DNA from: Glebionis coronaria
Taxonomy: Eukaryota > Streptophyta > Magnoliopsida > Asterales > Asteraceae
Length of the DNA stretch: 64,000 nt
Reading direction: 5' to 3'
NCBI GenBank assembly: GCA_025667525.1
Contig: JANFOE010000581.1
Coordinates: 496,001-560,000 of the forward strand
In this document: positions 9,590 through 22,479 of the stretch, piece by piece
Numbering within the stretch: the stretch's first letter is position 1
How the letters are laid out: every line of letters begins with the position of its first letter
Position numbers and translations under genes: made by a program
Notes under the pieces: generated by a model
Databases searched by the model: none
The model's input: only the letters and a program-made list of their open reading frames with translations
Told to the model about the DNA's origin: nothing

Positions 9590-12112
9590 AACATAGATTT
9601 AATACCTTTAGGTCATGGTAGCTTTGATGTGATACTAGAAATAGATTGGTTGTCAAGTCATAAGGCTGTGATTATATGTCATGAGAAGATAGTAAGGGTA
9701 CCAGTGCAAGGAGGAAGAATACTTTGTGTGGAAGGAGAGCGTAATCTACGGTAGATAAAGACACTAATGAGCACAAAGTACGATGAACCAAAGATAAGTG
9801 ATATCCCTATCGTTCGAGATTTTGAGGACATATTTCCGAATGATTTGATAGGATTATCGCCGAAACGACAAGTTGAATTCCGTATCGACCTAGTTCCTAG
9901 AGCAACGCCCATTGCTAAAGAACCATATCGACTAGCGCCTACCGAGATGCAAGAGTTATCTGAGCAACTACAAGAGTTGTAAGATAAAGGATTTATTAGA
10001 GTCATTCTCCTTGGGGAGCACCTATATTATTCATGAAGAAAAAGGATTGAGCAATGCGCATGTGTATAGACTATCGTGAACTAAACAAGTTGACCATCAA
10101 GAATCGTTAACCATTCCCTAAGATAGATGAATTGTTTGATCAACTACAAGGAGCTCATTATTTTTCTAAGATAGATCTTCGATCTGGGTATCATAAACTG
10201 CAAGTGCACGAAGATGATATTCAGAAGACCGTGTTTAGAACACGATATGGACACTTCAAGTTTACGGTTATGCCATTCGGATTGACGAATGCACCCACAA
10301 TTTTCATGGATTTGATGATATGAGTATGCAAACCATATTTGGATAAGTTCGTTATTTTATTTATTGAATATATCCTAGTATACTCGAAGACGAAAGAAAT
10401 CACGAGAACCATTTGAGGCTAATGCTAGAACGATTATGGAAGGAGAAACTATATGGAAATTATCTAAGTGTGAGTTCTGGCTAAAGTAAGTGCATTTTCT
10501 TGGACACGTTGTAAATCAAGATGGGATACACGTGTATCAAGCAAAATAGAATCGGTGAAATATTTCAAGGCCCCTACGATGCTACTAAAGTACGATCATT
10601 CTTAGTGTTGGTCAGTTACTATCGAAGGTTTATAGAAAATATCTCCAAGATTGCTAAACTACATATTTTGTTGACGCAGAAGAATCAAAAGTATGAGTGT
10701 GGTGAACAGCAAGAGGAAGCTTTTCAAACGCTGAAAGAAAAATTATGCAACGAGCCAATATTGTCATTACCCGATGGAGTAGAGGACTTTGTAGTCTGTC
10801 GCGATGCGTCAAATCAAGGATTAGGATGTATCCTTATGCAAAGGGATAAGGTAATCGTCTATGCATCAAGAAAATTGATATCTATTGGTGGCTAGGAATA
10901 AAGAAAGATACCACCACATATGTTAGTAAGTGTCTAACATGTGCAAAGGTACATGCCGAACATCAAAGGCCATCTAGTCTTTCACAACAACCGGAGATCC
11001 CAGAATAGGAATGGGAGAATATTAAGATAGACCTTTTTACTAAGTTTCCACGGTCAAGTAGTGGACACGATGCGATTTGGGTCATTGTGGATAGGTTGAC
11101 TACATCTGCTCACATCTTGGCAATACGAGAAGATCACGATGTGTAGAATCTAGCAAGACTATACATTGACAACATCGTAACACAACATGAAGTACCGGTG
11201 TCGATTATTTCAGATCGAGATGAACAATTCACCTTGAGATTTTGGAAGATGATGTAGAAAGCGTTGGGTACGCGATCAAAAATAAGTACAACTTATCATC
11301 CCCAATCGGATGGGTAAAGCGAGCGTACAAAACAAACCTTAAAAGACATGTGGAGAGTGTGCATAATTTATTTTTGTGGAAGTTGGAGTACTTATCTACC
11401 ATTGATCAAGTTTTCCTACAACAATAGTTATCACTCGAGCGTGAAGTGTGCGCCGTTTGAAGCACTTTATGGAAGAAAGTGTAGATCACCAATATTGTGG
11501 GATGAGAAAGGAGATAGTAGACTAATTGGACCAGTATTAGTTCAAGAAACGACCGATAAGCTTGTAGTGATTAAGGATAGGTTGAAAATTGCTAGATCGT
11601 CAAAAGAGTTACGCGAACAATTGAAGGAATCCGTTGGAGTTTCAAGTAGGTGATAAAGTGATGCTGAAAGTTTACCTTGGAAAGGAATAGTGAGATTTGG
11701 GAAGAAAAGGAAATTAGCTTTATGGTATGTAGGACCTTTCGAGATTATTGAAAGGATTGCAGCCGTAGCATATAGACTAGAATTGCACAAAGTGTTCATG
11801 ATACATTTCACATATCCTATGTGAAGAAGTGATTAGTCGATGCTAACCTACATGAGTCGTTAGGTGAGATTAAGGTAGATAGGATTTTGTGTTTCGTAGA
11901 GGAACCAATAGAGATCATGGACCCTAAGGTAAAGAATCTAAAGCGTAGTAAGATACCGATAGTAAAAGTTATATGGATATTGATACATAGACTAGAATTT
12001 ACATGGGAACGTGAGAACCAGATGAAAGCTAAGTATCCCTAGTTGTTTACAAGTACTGGTAGTGAAACCCAAGATTAAATCTCGGGACGATATTTCTAAA
12101 TGGAGAGGATAC
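9590..12112 (+). pseudogene. Decayed Gypsy (chromovirus, Tekay/Del-like) pol
   Basis: Fragments in several frames follow the Gypsy order. A protease tail comes first (about 9620-9750, VILEIDWLSSHKA). Reverse transcriptase follows (about 9780-10420, with [13 protein letters not shown] and [13 protein letters not shown]; the catalytic box is lost to frameshifts). RNase H is truncated (10560-10895, DASNQGLG), and the join to the integrase zinc region at about 10900 lacks the rest of RNase H. The integrase core and C-terminal region (11030-11660, SYNNSYHSSVKCAPFEALYG) complete the order. Many stop codons and indels make it non-functional. The wording of the RT and integrase motifs is that of chromoviruses. 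A purine-rich tract (aaatggagagga) precedes the LTR at 12113. Confidence 0.85.
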
Positions 12113-14419
12113 TGTGACAACCGAGTTTTTTAGCAGGTTAGGTATGACCTATATAATTATATATGTGTGTTATATTATGTGTAATATGTGTTTTATGTGT
12201 TTGATTTTACTGTTAGTATGATATTGAAGTACATGATTGGCTAATCATGGTAGTTGTGGTGGTGAAATATGATGAAATGAGATCGCATGAACGTTTCGTT
12301 GTAGTATAATTATCGTTTACGAAATTTATGTATAAGTATTATACAATATATAACATATTTAGATTATGAGTATGTATTATCTAAACTTTCTATTTTTAGA
12401 AATTTTTGAAAATGAGGAGTTAGTAGAAACACTATTAGAAAGTCGAAGGTTTTAAGTTAGACTTTAAAGGTTTTAACTAGAACGACTTAGAAGTAAATTA
12501 GATATATAGTAAATAATAAAAAAGGAAAAAAAATGTATTATCTTGGTGTGTAGGTTGGGTAGTCGGCTGAACAAAGGAAGAGAAGGGGAAGAATAGTCCA
12601 ACTTGGGCTTAAACTTGTAAAATAATTAACCCACAAGTTTTCTTATAAATATAACTTATACCATCATTAAGAACATTTTCCCCCTCCCCTCTCCCTTGTG
12701 TGATCAGACGAACCATAGGGCCAAGAAAAACCCAAAATATATTTAGGGTCTCAAAAGGTAAGATCTTTAACTAGTTCATTGTTTAATTTAATTAGTTATG
12801 TAATAACTAGTATGATGGTTAGGATTAATTAAGGTTTAGTAAATTAGGGTTTGAGATATGTAATTAGGATTAGAATTTCATAATATTAGGTTTAATTAAT
12901 CATTGGTGAAATTAAAGATGAATAATAGAGTTTAAAAATATTAAAATCGGAGTTAGGATTTTAAGTTGAAAATTAACCAACTTGTTTTGATAATATCTCC
13001 ATGATGGAGTAGAGTTAGATTGAGTTTTGTTTATGAAAATTTTGGTAAAGAGAGTCTACTTTCCAATGGTAGTGGTTAGAAGGTCTAATAAGGTAGTTTG
13101 GTATGTCAAAACATGTTTACAAGGTTCGTTGTCAAAACTGTGAATTTAACGACCAAGCATTAAAGTGAGTTTTGAATTTATTTAAATATTTAAACATGTT
13201 ATTTTTACTTGGTATTCGATGTACAAATTTCATATGGTTTATGAGTCCTTAATCGAATTTCAAAGCAATTGGAGGTGTCTAAGGTCTTTAGCTTGTGTGT
13301 AAATTTTAGAGTATGATTTCAGGTCTGAAACTGGACACTTTATGTTTCTGAGTTTTTAAAGGGCATTTGAACTATGAATTTGGGCCAGGAAAAGTTATTG
13401 TAGAGTCACAATACATATAGATAACTTGTGTAACTTTTACAAGATCATTTGAGTTGTCTAGGTATTTTATTGGTGGACGTTTTTTGACATTAAAATCAGA
13501 ATAGTTTAGGTAAAATGTAAAGAGATAGTTTAAGGTTTAATAAGCTACTAGAACATTTAGAGAGTATAAAATGATGTAGATAGATGGAGAAACATATGCA
13601 TCCATCCATCATAGTGGTTGTTACATCGAGTTAGGTTAGTATCCAAATAGATGGTAACTTATGTGTTTATTGTAATAGATTATTTGCGTGACGTTTGAAG
13701 GTTTTGGATTGCTTTCCTAGAAGGTGAGTTTTACAATCCCTTTTTACTTTTAAATGTTTTTGGGGTGGAAATGATACTTGTTTTATAACATGTGTCGCAT
13801 TACTTGTTTTTAAAATGTTGAACATATATGATGTCGTGTTGTATGAGTATGAGTATGTGATATGTGATACACTGGCGAGACGCAAGGTCTAGTAAGACAT
13901 GGCAAAGTGTTATGTAGTGGTGGTGTAGTCACGACCGGAAATATCACGAGAGGTGATGATTTGTCCGGAGTGCGATTCTTATTGTGAAGATTTGCTCCTT
14001 TGTTAGGATGGATTGGATCTAGCGCAATTCCTTATACATAATTAGATATAGTTATGATTTGATATATATGATTGATTTTGTATGTTCATATGTTCATTAA
14101 ATGTTTTGCATGTGGTAAATGTTGTTTGTAAACTTGTAACTCTCACCAACCTTTGTCTTGACAGTTTAGTATCATTTTTAGATGTTCACAATATGAGTCA
14201 AGGAGTTTGCTTTTAGATAGCCGGACCTTAGGATTGCATTACTAAATATTTGCTTTTATGTTTTAGGAGGCTATGTTTGAACTTATGTTATGACGTATGC
14301 ATTATGTGAGCATTCATTTGTGTTTGAATAGATGCTATCATGGCACATGTGTTATGTTTTATTATATGTCATCTATAGATTTAATTTCCCTGTTGTGACG
14401 CCATTGGCGGTGTGTGACA
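12113..14419 (+). repeat. 3' LTR of the decayed Gypsy element
   Basis: Begins TGTGACAACC directly after the purine tract and is taken to end at ...TGTGTGACA (14419). No partner LTR is present in the window, so the right end is provisional. It contains a candidate promoter TATAAATA at 12644-12651. Confidence 0.5.
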
Positions 14420-15498
14420 ATTTAATTACCATGTAATTGTAGAAGATAAAGCCGCTCGTTGTGGCAACAACTAAAAATATACATCTAAATCAAAAATCAA
14501 TATAAATATTAAGAAGTTTAAGCTATCATCTTGACATGTGATTCTACAATTTCGATGATAATGTTGCACCAATACAACTTACCTTCACGATAATTGTAGT
14601 CTTCAACATAGATGGCCCATAATCTTACGTCCAATATCAAGTCACAAATTTCATGTACATAGAGGCATTCTTTATTTATTTTATTATGTGATACGTCTAT
14701 CTTTGAAACTATTATCATTAGCTAAAAGACAAAGGTGAAATGAAAGGACTATCTTTGTCAAATGATCACAGTAATTGAGGACTTATTTTTGTGGGAGGAT
14801 TAAGGAACTAATTTTCATCATTTATATGATTTCATCTTATATAGTGAAGATTAATCCAAGATTTAATCTTATTAATCTTAATTTCACCAAGTATAAGATT
14901 TTTTTTTTCTTTTTTATTTCCATCTCATTTATTTTCACACAAATGAGTATGTTTTCCTAACTCTCTCTCCTCCCTTCCCCAAATTAGTTCATCGTTGTTC
15001 GTTCTGTCAATCTACATCACCATCAAACCCTGAATAGCTACATAGCAGCCACCGTCATTTACACTACAACCTTCGCTTCTTTAGCAGATGACCACCATGA
15101 AACTATAACCACTGATAGTATGAATTCTTTCATTTCTACTTTTTAATTACTTGTGATATGTTTTTATAAGTTAATCTTGGATCAATAATAATCATGAGTT
15201 AGTTATGTTTGTATTTTTTTATTGATTAATCCATTTTGTTACAAGCGGTTTCTAGGAGATAATCATTGAACTCTCCTACCAAGTGTTTGTGAAATTTTCT
15301 AATAGAATTATTGGGTTGTAATGCTAGTGCGGTGGTGTTGTCGATCTGTTTACTGATGAGTTTTCAAAGATATTTCATCCGGTTTATAAAAACAAATGGT
15401 GATGCTTGATAAGTTACAAGCGAAGAAAATGAAATCGGATAAGAAAGGGAAGTATATGCAAACATGTAGGAAAGTTTCGGCTGTGATATTTATGGCTA
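14420..15498. other. Intergenic DNA, nothing recognised
   Basis: Only short reading frames of about 60 residues occur, with no recognisable motif. No RNA gene or bounded repeat was seen. Confidence 0.5.
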
Positions 15499-16172
15499 CA
15501 CTACTAGAAAAACAGTCTTTTCCTTGGAATTTTTCTTACCGATTAAAAACAGTGAATTTCTCTCTACAAATTTCCCACTGAATTGACCAAAATGGTCTCC
15601 ATAGAAAAGCTGTGGTAGAGTTCCCACGAATTTCCTACTATTTACATACTAAATTGCTGACCAGGTTTTCGTGGGAAATTCATAGCAAATTTCCCACGAA
15701 GTTTTCGCTATATACGCACTATATTTGTTATTTATATATCTTTGAGAAAGTCGTGGAAAATTTTCACTAATTTCACACTATTTACACACTATATTTGTTA
15801 TTTAAACTGTGGGAATGTTGTGGCAAATCTTCCCACAAATTTTCCACTATTTACATGCTATTGTTTATTTAGACATCCGTAGAAAAATTGTGGCAAATTT
15901 TACATGAATTTCACACGGTATTATTTGACAAAATACTACTTAAATGTTTTAAGAATCAAAGATTATGTATCGATGAATGTTAAAACACTAGTTCATACGA
16001 ATTACATTACAAAGTCGATAAAAGTTTAAACAATAACATACGAATTACATTCGATATGATAAATTGGCTAAATGAAAAACTACTCCAAACTAATATTACC
16101 TATGTCATTATAAAGCTCGTGTAGTGGTGCAGTTGAATTCATTGTGTGGTTCTCAAAACGCATATACATTTC

Positions 16173-16466
16173 TTATGTTGCCTCGAGTACATTTAGCTTT
16201 TCATTTAAGAGCTTACAGTTTGCACACCTTGCATCTCTCAAAGGTCCCGGAGAATTTCTTGGAGGCGTTGAAGAGGCTAGAGAATAAACTAGAGTCATTG
16301 AAGGTCCTGGCGAATAACTTGGAGTCGTTGAAGCTCCAGGAGAACCAGCCAGTAGACGGGCTCGTTCCTCTTTCCATAAAAAATTTACATCCAAAATAAT
16401 TTTCCCGAGGGTGTTAAAGATTAAAGAAAATAATGTTTCACAACTACTCAAGTTATTTGTATACAA
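16173..16466 (-). pseudogene. CACTA accessory-protein (Ptta/En-Spm-like) fragment
   Basis: A 97-residue open frame whose C-terminal half has SPGPS/SYSPG repeats followed by CANCKLLNEKLNVLEAT. That tail is reminiscent of the conserved helix of plant En/Spm-associated proteins. The frame's 5' end lies in the MITE boundary, so only a fragment remains. No transposase (TNP2) sequence is visible nearby. Confidence 0.45.
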
Positions 16467-16930
16467 GGTTGTAAATAGCGTGAAGCGTGGCGTAGCGTTA
16501 TAGCCAAGCTACAAGCTACAGAAGCTATAGCGAAGCTATGGCGTTTTCTAAAGCGTGACATATAGCGGCACAAAATATTTATAAATTAGTATTTATATAG
16601 CGAGTTTATAAAATGAAACAATATTTTAATTTTAGTTGAAAACAAAATCGGCTATTAGTTATTTAAGGATTTATTTCCATAGTAAAATTACTAAGCCAAA
16701 GTCAACTAAATAGCCAAAAATTAGTAAACGAGCAAAATTCTTGTAAATCAGCAAAAATATTCGAAAAAAGGCGCCACGTTACGCGCTATAGCGCGCTATA
16801 TCACGCTATATGACGCTTTTTAGCACGCTACCCCTTAAGACGCCGCCTTAGTCTGTTTCGTAACGTGGAGGCCACGCTTCACGCTATAGCCCGCTATAAG
16901 GCGCGCTATAGCGCGCTATTTAGAACCCTG
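16464..16930. mobile_element. hAT-type MITE, 467 bp, built from gcgctatagcg words
   Basis: Terminal inverted repeats CAAGGTTGTAAATAGCG (left) and CGCTATTTAGAACCCTG (right) match with two differences and begin with CA as in hAT elements. The 8-bp duplication TTTGTATA flanks it at 16456-16463 and 16931-16938. The interior is an iterated, self-complementary sequence (gcgctatagcgc, agctatagcg, gctatat). No coding capacity. Confidence 0.85.
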
Positions 16931-17080
16931 TTTGTATATTACACAAATGAAAAAGGGTTCACCTTTCATAGTGGACATGCATAGTATTGTTTAGGTGGGC
17001 CACAAGACTGCGCAATTCTGAAAGCTCATAAAGCTCAAAACTCTACCGAATGGGCTGCTCCATGCCCTACTGAAGATCAT

Positions 17081-17727
17081 ACCTACGGGGTTGTGGAGGC
17101 AGGGGCGGAATGAGCACGAGCAGCAGGCATGTGGGTTAGTGGTTGAAGGTTGGACAACGGTTACAAAACAAGCAAGACGGGTTAGAATCCAACCAAGTAA
17201 TCTTGAAAACGTGTCATTAAGGGGTGATCCTCCAAGCCAAGTATCTAGCCAAAACGGAGTACTACGACCGTCACCAACCTTTTTCTTGAATATATGCCAA
17301 TCTTTCTGAGATCATCTTTTAGCTTGGCAATAGGATACCATGACCCCGATTTAGATCACCTAATTCTTTCTTTTTTAAATCTTTTCTTTACTTTTTTTTT
17401 TAACTTCATTCTCATCCTTCTGGATTTTCTAAATGCTTGACATCATTTTCTGAAATTGTGTACTTCCATTAGAAATCGATCAGTGCTTTAATGAAGACTT
17501 GAGGTTGTCTTGTGGCTTCACTGTCTCCTCTCTTATGAGTTTGTCTTTGTTGATTGTTTGGACTTTAGACTTGGGATTTTTTTACTAGAATGCGGACCAT
17601 GAAGTGAAAACTAAACGAATTATGGAATCTTCTCTAAACTTAAACTAAAACATCATGAACAAAATATATAACCAGCAAAGTTTCACACATTACACAGGAA
17701 ACATAACTGAGTAGGATTTGTCACGAG
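17081..17727. other. Intergenic DNA downstream of the kinase gene
   Basis: A 72-residue plus-strand open frame (17091-17309) has no recognisable motif. The rest is T-rich DNA without features. Confidence 0.4.
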
Positions 17728-19429
17728 TCATAGATGTATAAGCATATCAACTACCTCGCTCATCGAGGGTCTTGCATCCCTATCTTCTTCGGCACATTGT
17801 AGTGCAATTTTAACCAAATTTTGCATTGTGCTCCGATCATATTCACTGCTTATTGAAGGATCTACGATCTTATCAACCCACGATTCGGTTAGGCTTCCAT
17901 CAAACTCACGGATCTTATCTCTTACCCAATTAACTAATCCATGCTCAGTCTTATAATTTTCGTCGTATGCTTGATGCATGCACGAGGGACTCCTTCCGGT
18001 TATCATCTCCAAGATTACCACCCCATAGCTAAATACATCAACTTTTGAGGTGATTGAATAGTTAAGCACCCATTCAGGAGCCATGTAACCCCGTGTCCCT
18101 CTCATGACGGAGAAGTTCCATTGGTCGCTATCACATCTATCTAACAGTTTGGAAAGACCGAAGTCAGCAACCTTAGGGATGTAATTAGCATCCAACAAAA
18201 TGTTATGGGGTTTCACATCACAATGTAGAACCCACTCCAAGCAGTCTTCATGTAAATAAGCAAGTCCTTTAGCAGTACCCATTGCAATATTAAACCTTGT
18301 TGCCCAATCTAGTTTACCAATTCCCAAGTTGTTAGCCAAAGATCCATTCTCCATATACTCGTATACAATAAGCCTATGCTTACCTTCTGCACAATAGCCC
18401 CACATCTCTATGAGGTTCATATGGTTCACCCTTCCAATCATGCTTACCTCAGCTTGAAAGTCAGCTTCCCCTTGGTTATTGGTATTCTTGAGCCTCTTGA
18501 TCGCCGCAATCCTGTTGTCTGATAGCTTGCCTTTATACACAACACAAGCACCACCTCTCCCTATCTCCTCACTGAAATTATGAGATGCCTTTTTCAGCTC
18601 ACTATATGTAAACTTTCTGAAACCTGTTGCAACTGGTTGAAACATTTGCTCGGTTATAGATGAGCGTTTACTCGTACAGTACCAAAAACTTACGACACAA
18701 ATAATCTCAACAAATCCAATCAAGCATCCATATACTAGCACAACTCTAACTTGCTTGTGATCATGACTATTATCATAAGACCTTATTATCGGCATCACCA
18801 CTTGGCGTGGACAGATAAAGTTTGATTGACTTGTGAATTTATCATTACAGGATGGTACCAAACTCTTTGGTACTTTTATAAACGCTGAAATGAATACCCC
18901 ATATTGATACAAAATCCCCATTTGATACCCATTTTGCAAGGAACTCTTAGTGAAGCAACCAAATCCTAACAGATCATCTCTCCAAACGTATTGGAACCCC
19001 ATGCAAGTGCTATCCTGCAAGCAATCCTTCTTGCAAGAATCAACAGTTCTATGCCTGAGCAGCTGAATATCGTGGCCATAGAATTCTGTGTTATGTAGCT
19101 TTATGAAATCACAGTCATTTTGAGTGCATCGTTGGAATTCGGGCTCACACCCATAACTCCAGTCTTCAGAAGTTACCATCTTATATCCAGGTAAGCAACT
19201 GCATTTCCTAAACTTTTTTGGAGAGGTAGTGCAGATACTGTTTGGTCCACAAATACCATGGATCTTGCAAGAGTGTGACACCGCTTGCCATTGAGTTTCC
19301 CATTTCATTCCATTTTCATGTTGAACCAGACTGTATAGTCTTAGATTGCCGTCTGTGTCAATCTTCATTATTCTTTGGCGAACTGACCCATAATCAGCCG
19401 ATACTGATTTGAAACCGTCTGACGTGTTG

Positions 19430-19440
19430 AACTATTTTTC
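19430..19440 (-). other. Frameshift site in the kinase gene
   Basis: Upstream frame reads ...YNDGKIVQH and ends at TGA (19394). The downstream frame is open from TTCAACACG (FNTSDGFKSV...) into the kinase part. Seven bases separate GGA from TTC, so one base is extra or two are missing. Confidence 0.7.
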
Positions 19441-19710
19441 CATCATTATATTGATATCTTCCAAGTTCGAATGATAGTGCCCTGGGATCAGGCCAGTATA
19501 ACGAAGTGGTATCTCCAGCATCATAAAGTAATCGAAGAATACTATCATAATCGAAAAAGAGCCTATAGAAACCTGAAGAGTAATTAGAAGGACTTCTTGA
19601 AGAAACAAGTTGGGTGTTTTGTGTGAAGGGTTGATTTGGAAGAAGTGTATCTGTTAGATGATCAAAGCTTTGCCAAATAGCTTGTCCGAATACATGGAGC
19701 ACAAGGTTAC

Positions 19711-20608
19711 CTGTAACATCAATCCGTAAGCAGCTATATTAGTATTGCTTAAGCCTAAGTAAAGTAGCAAACTATAATTTATGCTACAAACTTTCTCTTT
19801 TCAACTAATCAGATCCTCTATTTTTTTTTCAGTGTATTCACACAAGTTACGCAAACACCCTCACTTAATATTTGACGAACAATTAGTATTTCTACAAGCA
19901 AATGTACAAGCAATTAAGCACAACTCGATCAATGATTCTCGCCCATCTCCTGTGAGTTTTCTATCGTGTTTTTACTAAAACCGAGATATGAGCTATATTG
20001 GTCCCAAGGTTGGTGATCACGGGTTGAGACAAGTTATCATTGGGCATCGAATAATGAAAATAATCAAATATATGTAGGCTTGCTACACCTTAACACACAT
20101 GATCTCAAATATATTTGAAAGTCATGATGTTTCATTAAACATAACTGCATCTGCTATTTTTCTATTCACGAGCTTGCTAAGTTGTCTAGCTTTAACATTA
20201 AACTATGTTGCAAATTCGCGTGACATGTTGAAATTAGAGGTGTTAGTCGGGTTAGGTTGGTTGGGTTCGGGTCAGATGAGGTAAAAAAACACTCACATCT
20301 GAACCCAACCCTTTTAAGATTGCGGGTTGGTCTGGTCATCCATTGATCAACCCGAATATGAGTAATACGAGGGAAAAAATCGACCAACATATAAGTTTAT
20401 AATAAGAAAAACTTTATTAAGAAAAAAAAAACCTTATATAGTATTTAACCCAACACCCGAGTTAGCCATACATATGTAACCTGAAACCTTAACATTCGGG
20501 TTAATTGGGTCGACCTGTTTACCTTTAATTGGATTCAGGACGGGTCAACTTTTTATATTGTGAATTCCGCTTTGTAGTAAATAAAGAGAAGGGGTGTCAT
20601 ATTATTAC
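19711..20608 (-). other. Intron of the receptor-like kinase
   Basis: The donor is ACAG|GTAATA (minus strand, 20609|20608) and the acceptor TTACAG|GTAACC (19711|19710). The join keeps the reading frame. Positions 20238-20550 hold gggtt/aaccc-rich sequence resembling a hAT MITE, so the intron may have been enlarged by insertion. Confidence 0.7.
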
Positions 20609-21002
20609 CTGTGTTGTTGAGGTGTAATTGCACTAAAGGAGATGTTGACTTTGTATTAGTTGACCAAATAACGCTTCTACCCGCATCTACCAAAACAAGA
20701 TTTCCATCTTTCTCTAATGACAGTTTTGAACGTTTTCCATTTACGGGTTCATCTCGGTTAGCCATCCAAACAACAGTACGACTCCCAGTTGTTGCTACGT
20801 GCTCCGAAAACCATACTGCAAAAGCATAAGCATTCTCTCCCACTTGATGAAAACCAGCCGTGAAAAGCCGGTTTGGCGAAATCAAAATGTCATTTTTGTT
20901 TTCAACTTTAAGAGATGACCCTCTACGTAACCCATAACAAGGAGTTGGTAACTGTGATAATATTGTTATGGTGACAAAAAAAACCTGAAACTTGAGAGAC
21001 AT

Positions 21003-22430
21003 GTTATATTCTTCCCTTATATTATAAAGGGTGAATTCTCACTGTTTCAAAATAATATTTTATTTGGTAAATAAGGTGGAATGTGAAAAACAACAATTCC
21101 TATTAACTAAACTAATAATGGGAAATAATAAAGCATTCACAGATAATAAAGCATTAATCGAGCATTGGACAAATAATAAAGCATTCACAATGGGAATGCA
21201 TGAATACACTTGAAGACAATTCTCAACAACTATGAAGTCTTTTTTTAATAGTGTTTTATCCTAAACTTCTACAAATAGAGTCAAAAGAGTGTCCGTTTCA
21301 TTTGAATTTGTTTGATATTTCTGTTTAATATAGTACGTAGGTAAAGGAGGTCATCAAGCTCAAGTTATTCACCGGGTATCAAAATTCTTTACCCAAAAAA
21401 AAGGCTTAAGCCCAAGCAATTGCAGCAACTGATCTCACAGTTAACCATATTGCCAAACAGCCTGTAACGTCAAAGTCAACAAAGTTCAAGATGGTTCATT
21501 AAGCTATTGTTTGATTCATGTAATGGCACAAGTGTTTTAAAACCCGAGTTGACCCGGCCGGTTGAACCGTGACTCGGTCGAGTGACCGGACGGCAATTTT
21601 GACCGAAAAACTCGGTTGAACCGTGATCTGATGGTTCGACCGGGTAAAATGAAAAACCGTGTTTTAAAAAATTGAGTGTTAGTAGTGTAGCTTATGGTAG
21701 AATTAGCTTTAGCTATTAGTAGTTTAGCTTTAGTTTAACTTCATGACTTTTCGCCCTATAACTAGAGCCTTGTATTCATCACTCATAGTAATATAACATA
21801 ACGGTTGTTCCCTCCATTTCTAGTTTCTCTCAAGTGTTTAGGAGTCTCAATATGGCATCAGAGATCCAATAAGAAATCAACTATAATCACCACTATTTCG
21901 CCACCACTAACAAACTCTAACGGAATTTCACCACCATAACATAATTTAACCGCCATAACTAACCACCACATTCCACCATTTTCACTCTAACAACCGTCCT
22001 TATGATCACAATCACATCAAGAACACGATTCATGAATAAATCCATAACAATCACACATCAAAACCACAATTTACAGCCTAAATTGTAGAAAAAACACGAT
22101 TTAATAATTTTGAACAAGTTTGTAAACAGAAATCTAAAACCTTTTATTAAATCAAGTTCAACCACAAAGTAAAATACTAAAAAACACCCAGCTACACTCT
22201 TGTGATCATATTATCTAAATTGATAATAGTTTTAGAAAATAGATCTTAGTTACAAGATTAAAACAAGAGAGAGTATCCATAAAAAACACACAGATGAAAA
22301 ATCCAGATAACCACCTTATGAAGTGTCGGCTTGGTTATATTAGCCAAAATGTATCTGTTGCAACATTGGGCCAGAGTATTTACAATATGAGTCCCTCCGT
22401 CCATTTCTTTTATGCTGTTGGATTGTGTCT
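21003..22430. other. Repeat-derived intergenic DNA with LTR-like remnants
   Basis: No gene. Positions 21535-21660 contain a short gttgacccgg/ccgggtaaaa-type inverted arrangement like a truncated hAT MITE. At 21854-21864 TGGCATCAGAG resembles the Met-tRNA primer-binding site of Copia elements (TGGTATCAGAG) and follows an LTR-like stretch. No paired LTR was found. Confidence 0.3.
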
Positions 22431-22479
22431 TCGGCCAAGATGAAATACATGGTCCTTGAACAATTTTAACATCCTCTTA

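Larger units (their letters stand above)
15499..17080 (-). mobile_element. CACTA (En/Spm) transposon remnant
   Basis: Position 15499 starts CACTACTAGAAAAACAG, the standard CACTA-family terminus. It is followed by some 500 bases of subterminal repeats based on tttcccacgaa and its variants. Further in, a minus-strand frame (16466-16173) ends CANCKLLNEKLNVLEAT after a P/S-rich stretch. This resembles the C-terminal part of the plant Ptta/En-Spm accessory protein. A hAT MITE (16464-16930) interrupts the element. The other CACTA terminus was not found, so the right limit is arbitrary. Confidence 0.6.
17728..21002 (-). pseudogene. S-domain (G-type lectin) receptor-like kinase with one intron and a frameshift
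   Basis: Exon 1 (21002-20609) encodes a signal peptide (to about residue 24, CYG) and most of a bulb-lectin domain (VVWMANRDEP, LVLVDAGRSVIWSTNT). A GT-AG intron (20608-19711, 898 bp, phase 1) restores LNNTG-NLVLHVFGQAIWQSFDH. Exon 2 continues with the S-locus glycoprotein region, then a frameshift near 19430-19440. The last 546 codons follow: EGF/PAN cysteines (34-165), one membrane helix (208-231) and a Ser/Thr kinase (266-546). Catalytic Lys291, HCDVKPHN (382-389, non-RD type), DFG (402-404) and GTRGYMAPEW are present. The third glycine of the nucleotide loop is Cys (GRGGAC). Total size fits ZmPK1-like kinases (about 800 residues). Such proteins sit in the plasma membrane and signal in defence or recognition. 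The single frameshift could be a real lesion or a sequence error. Confidence 0.85.

Noticed and set aside
9679..10005. 108-residue minus-strand open frame
   Set aside because: It is the antisense shadow of the decayed Gypsy RT region.
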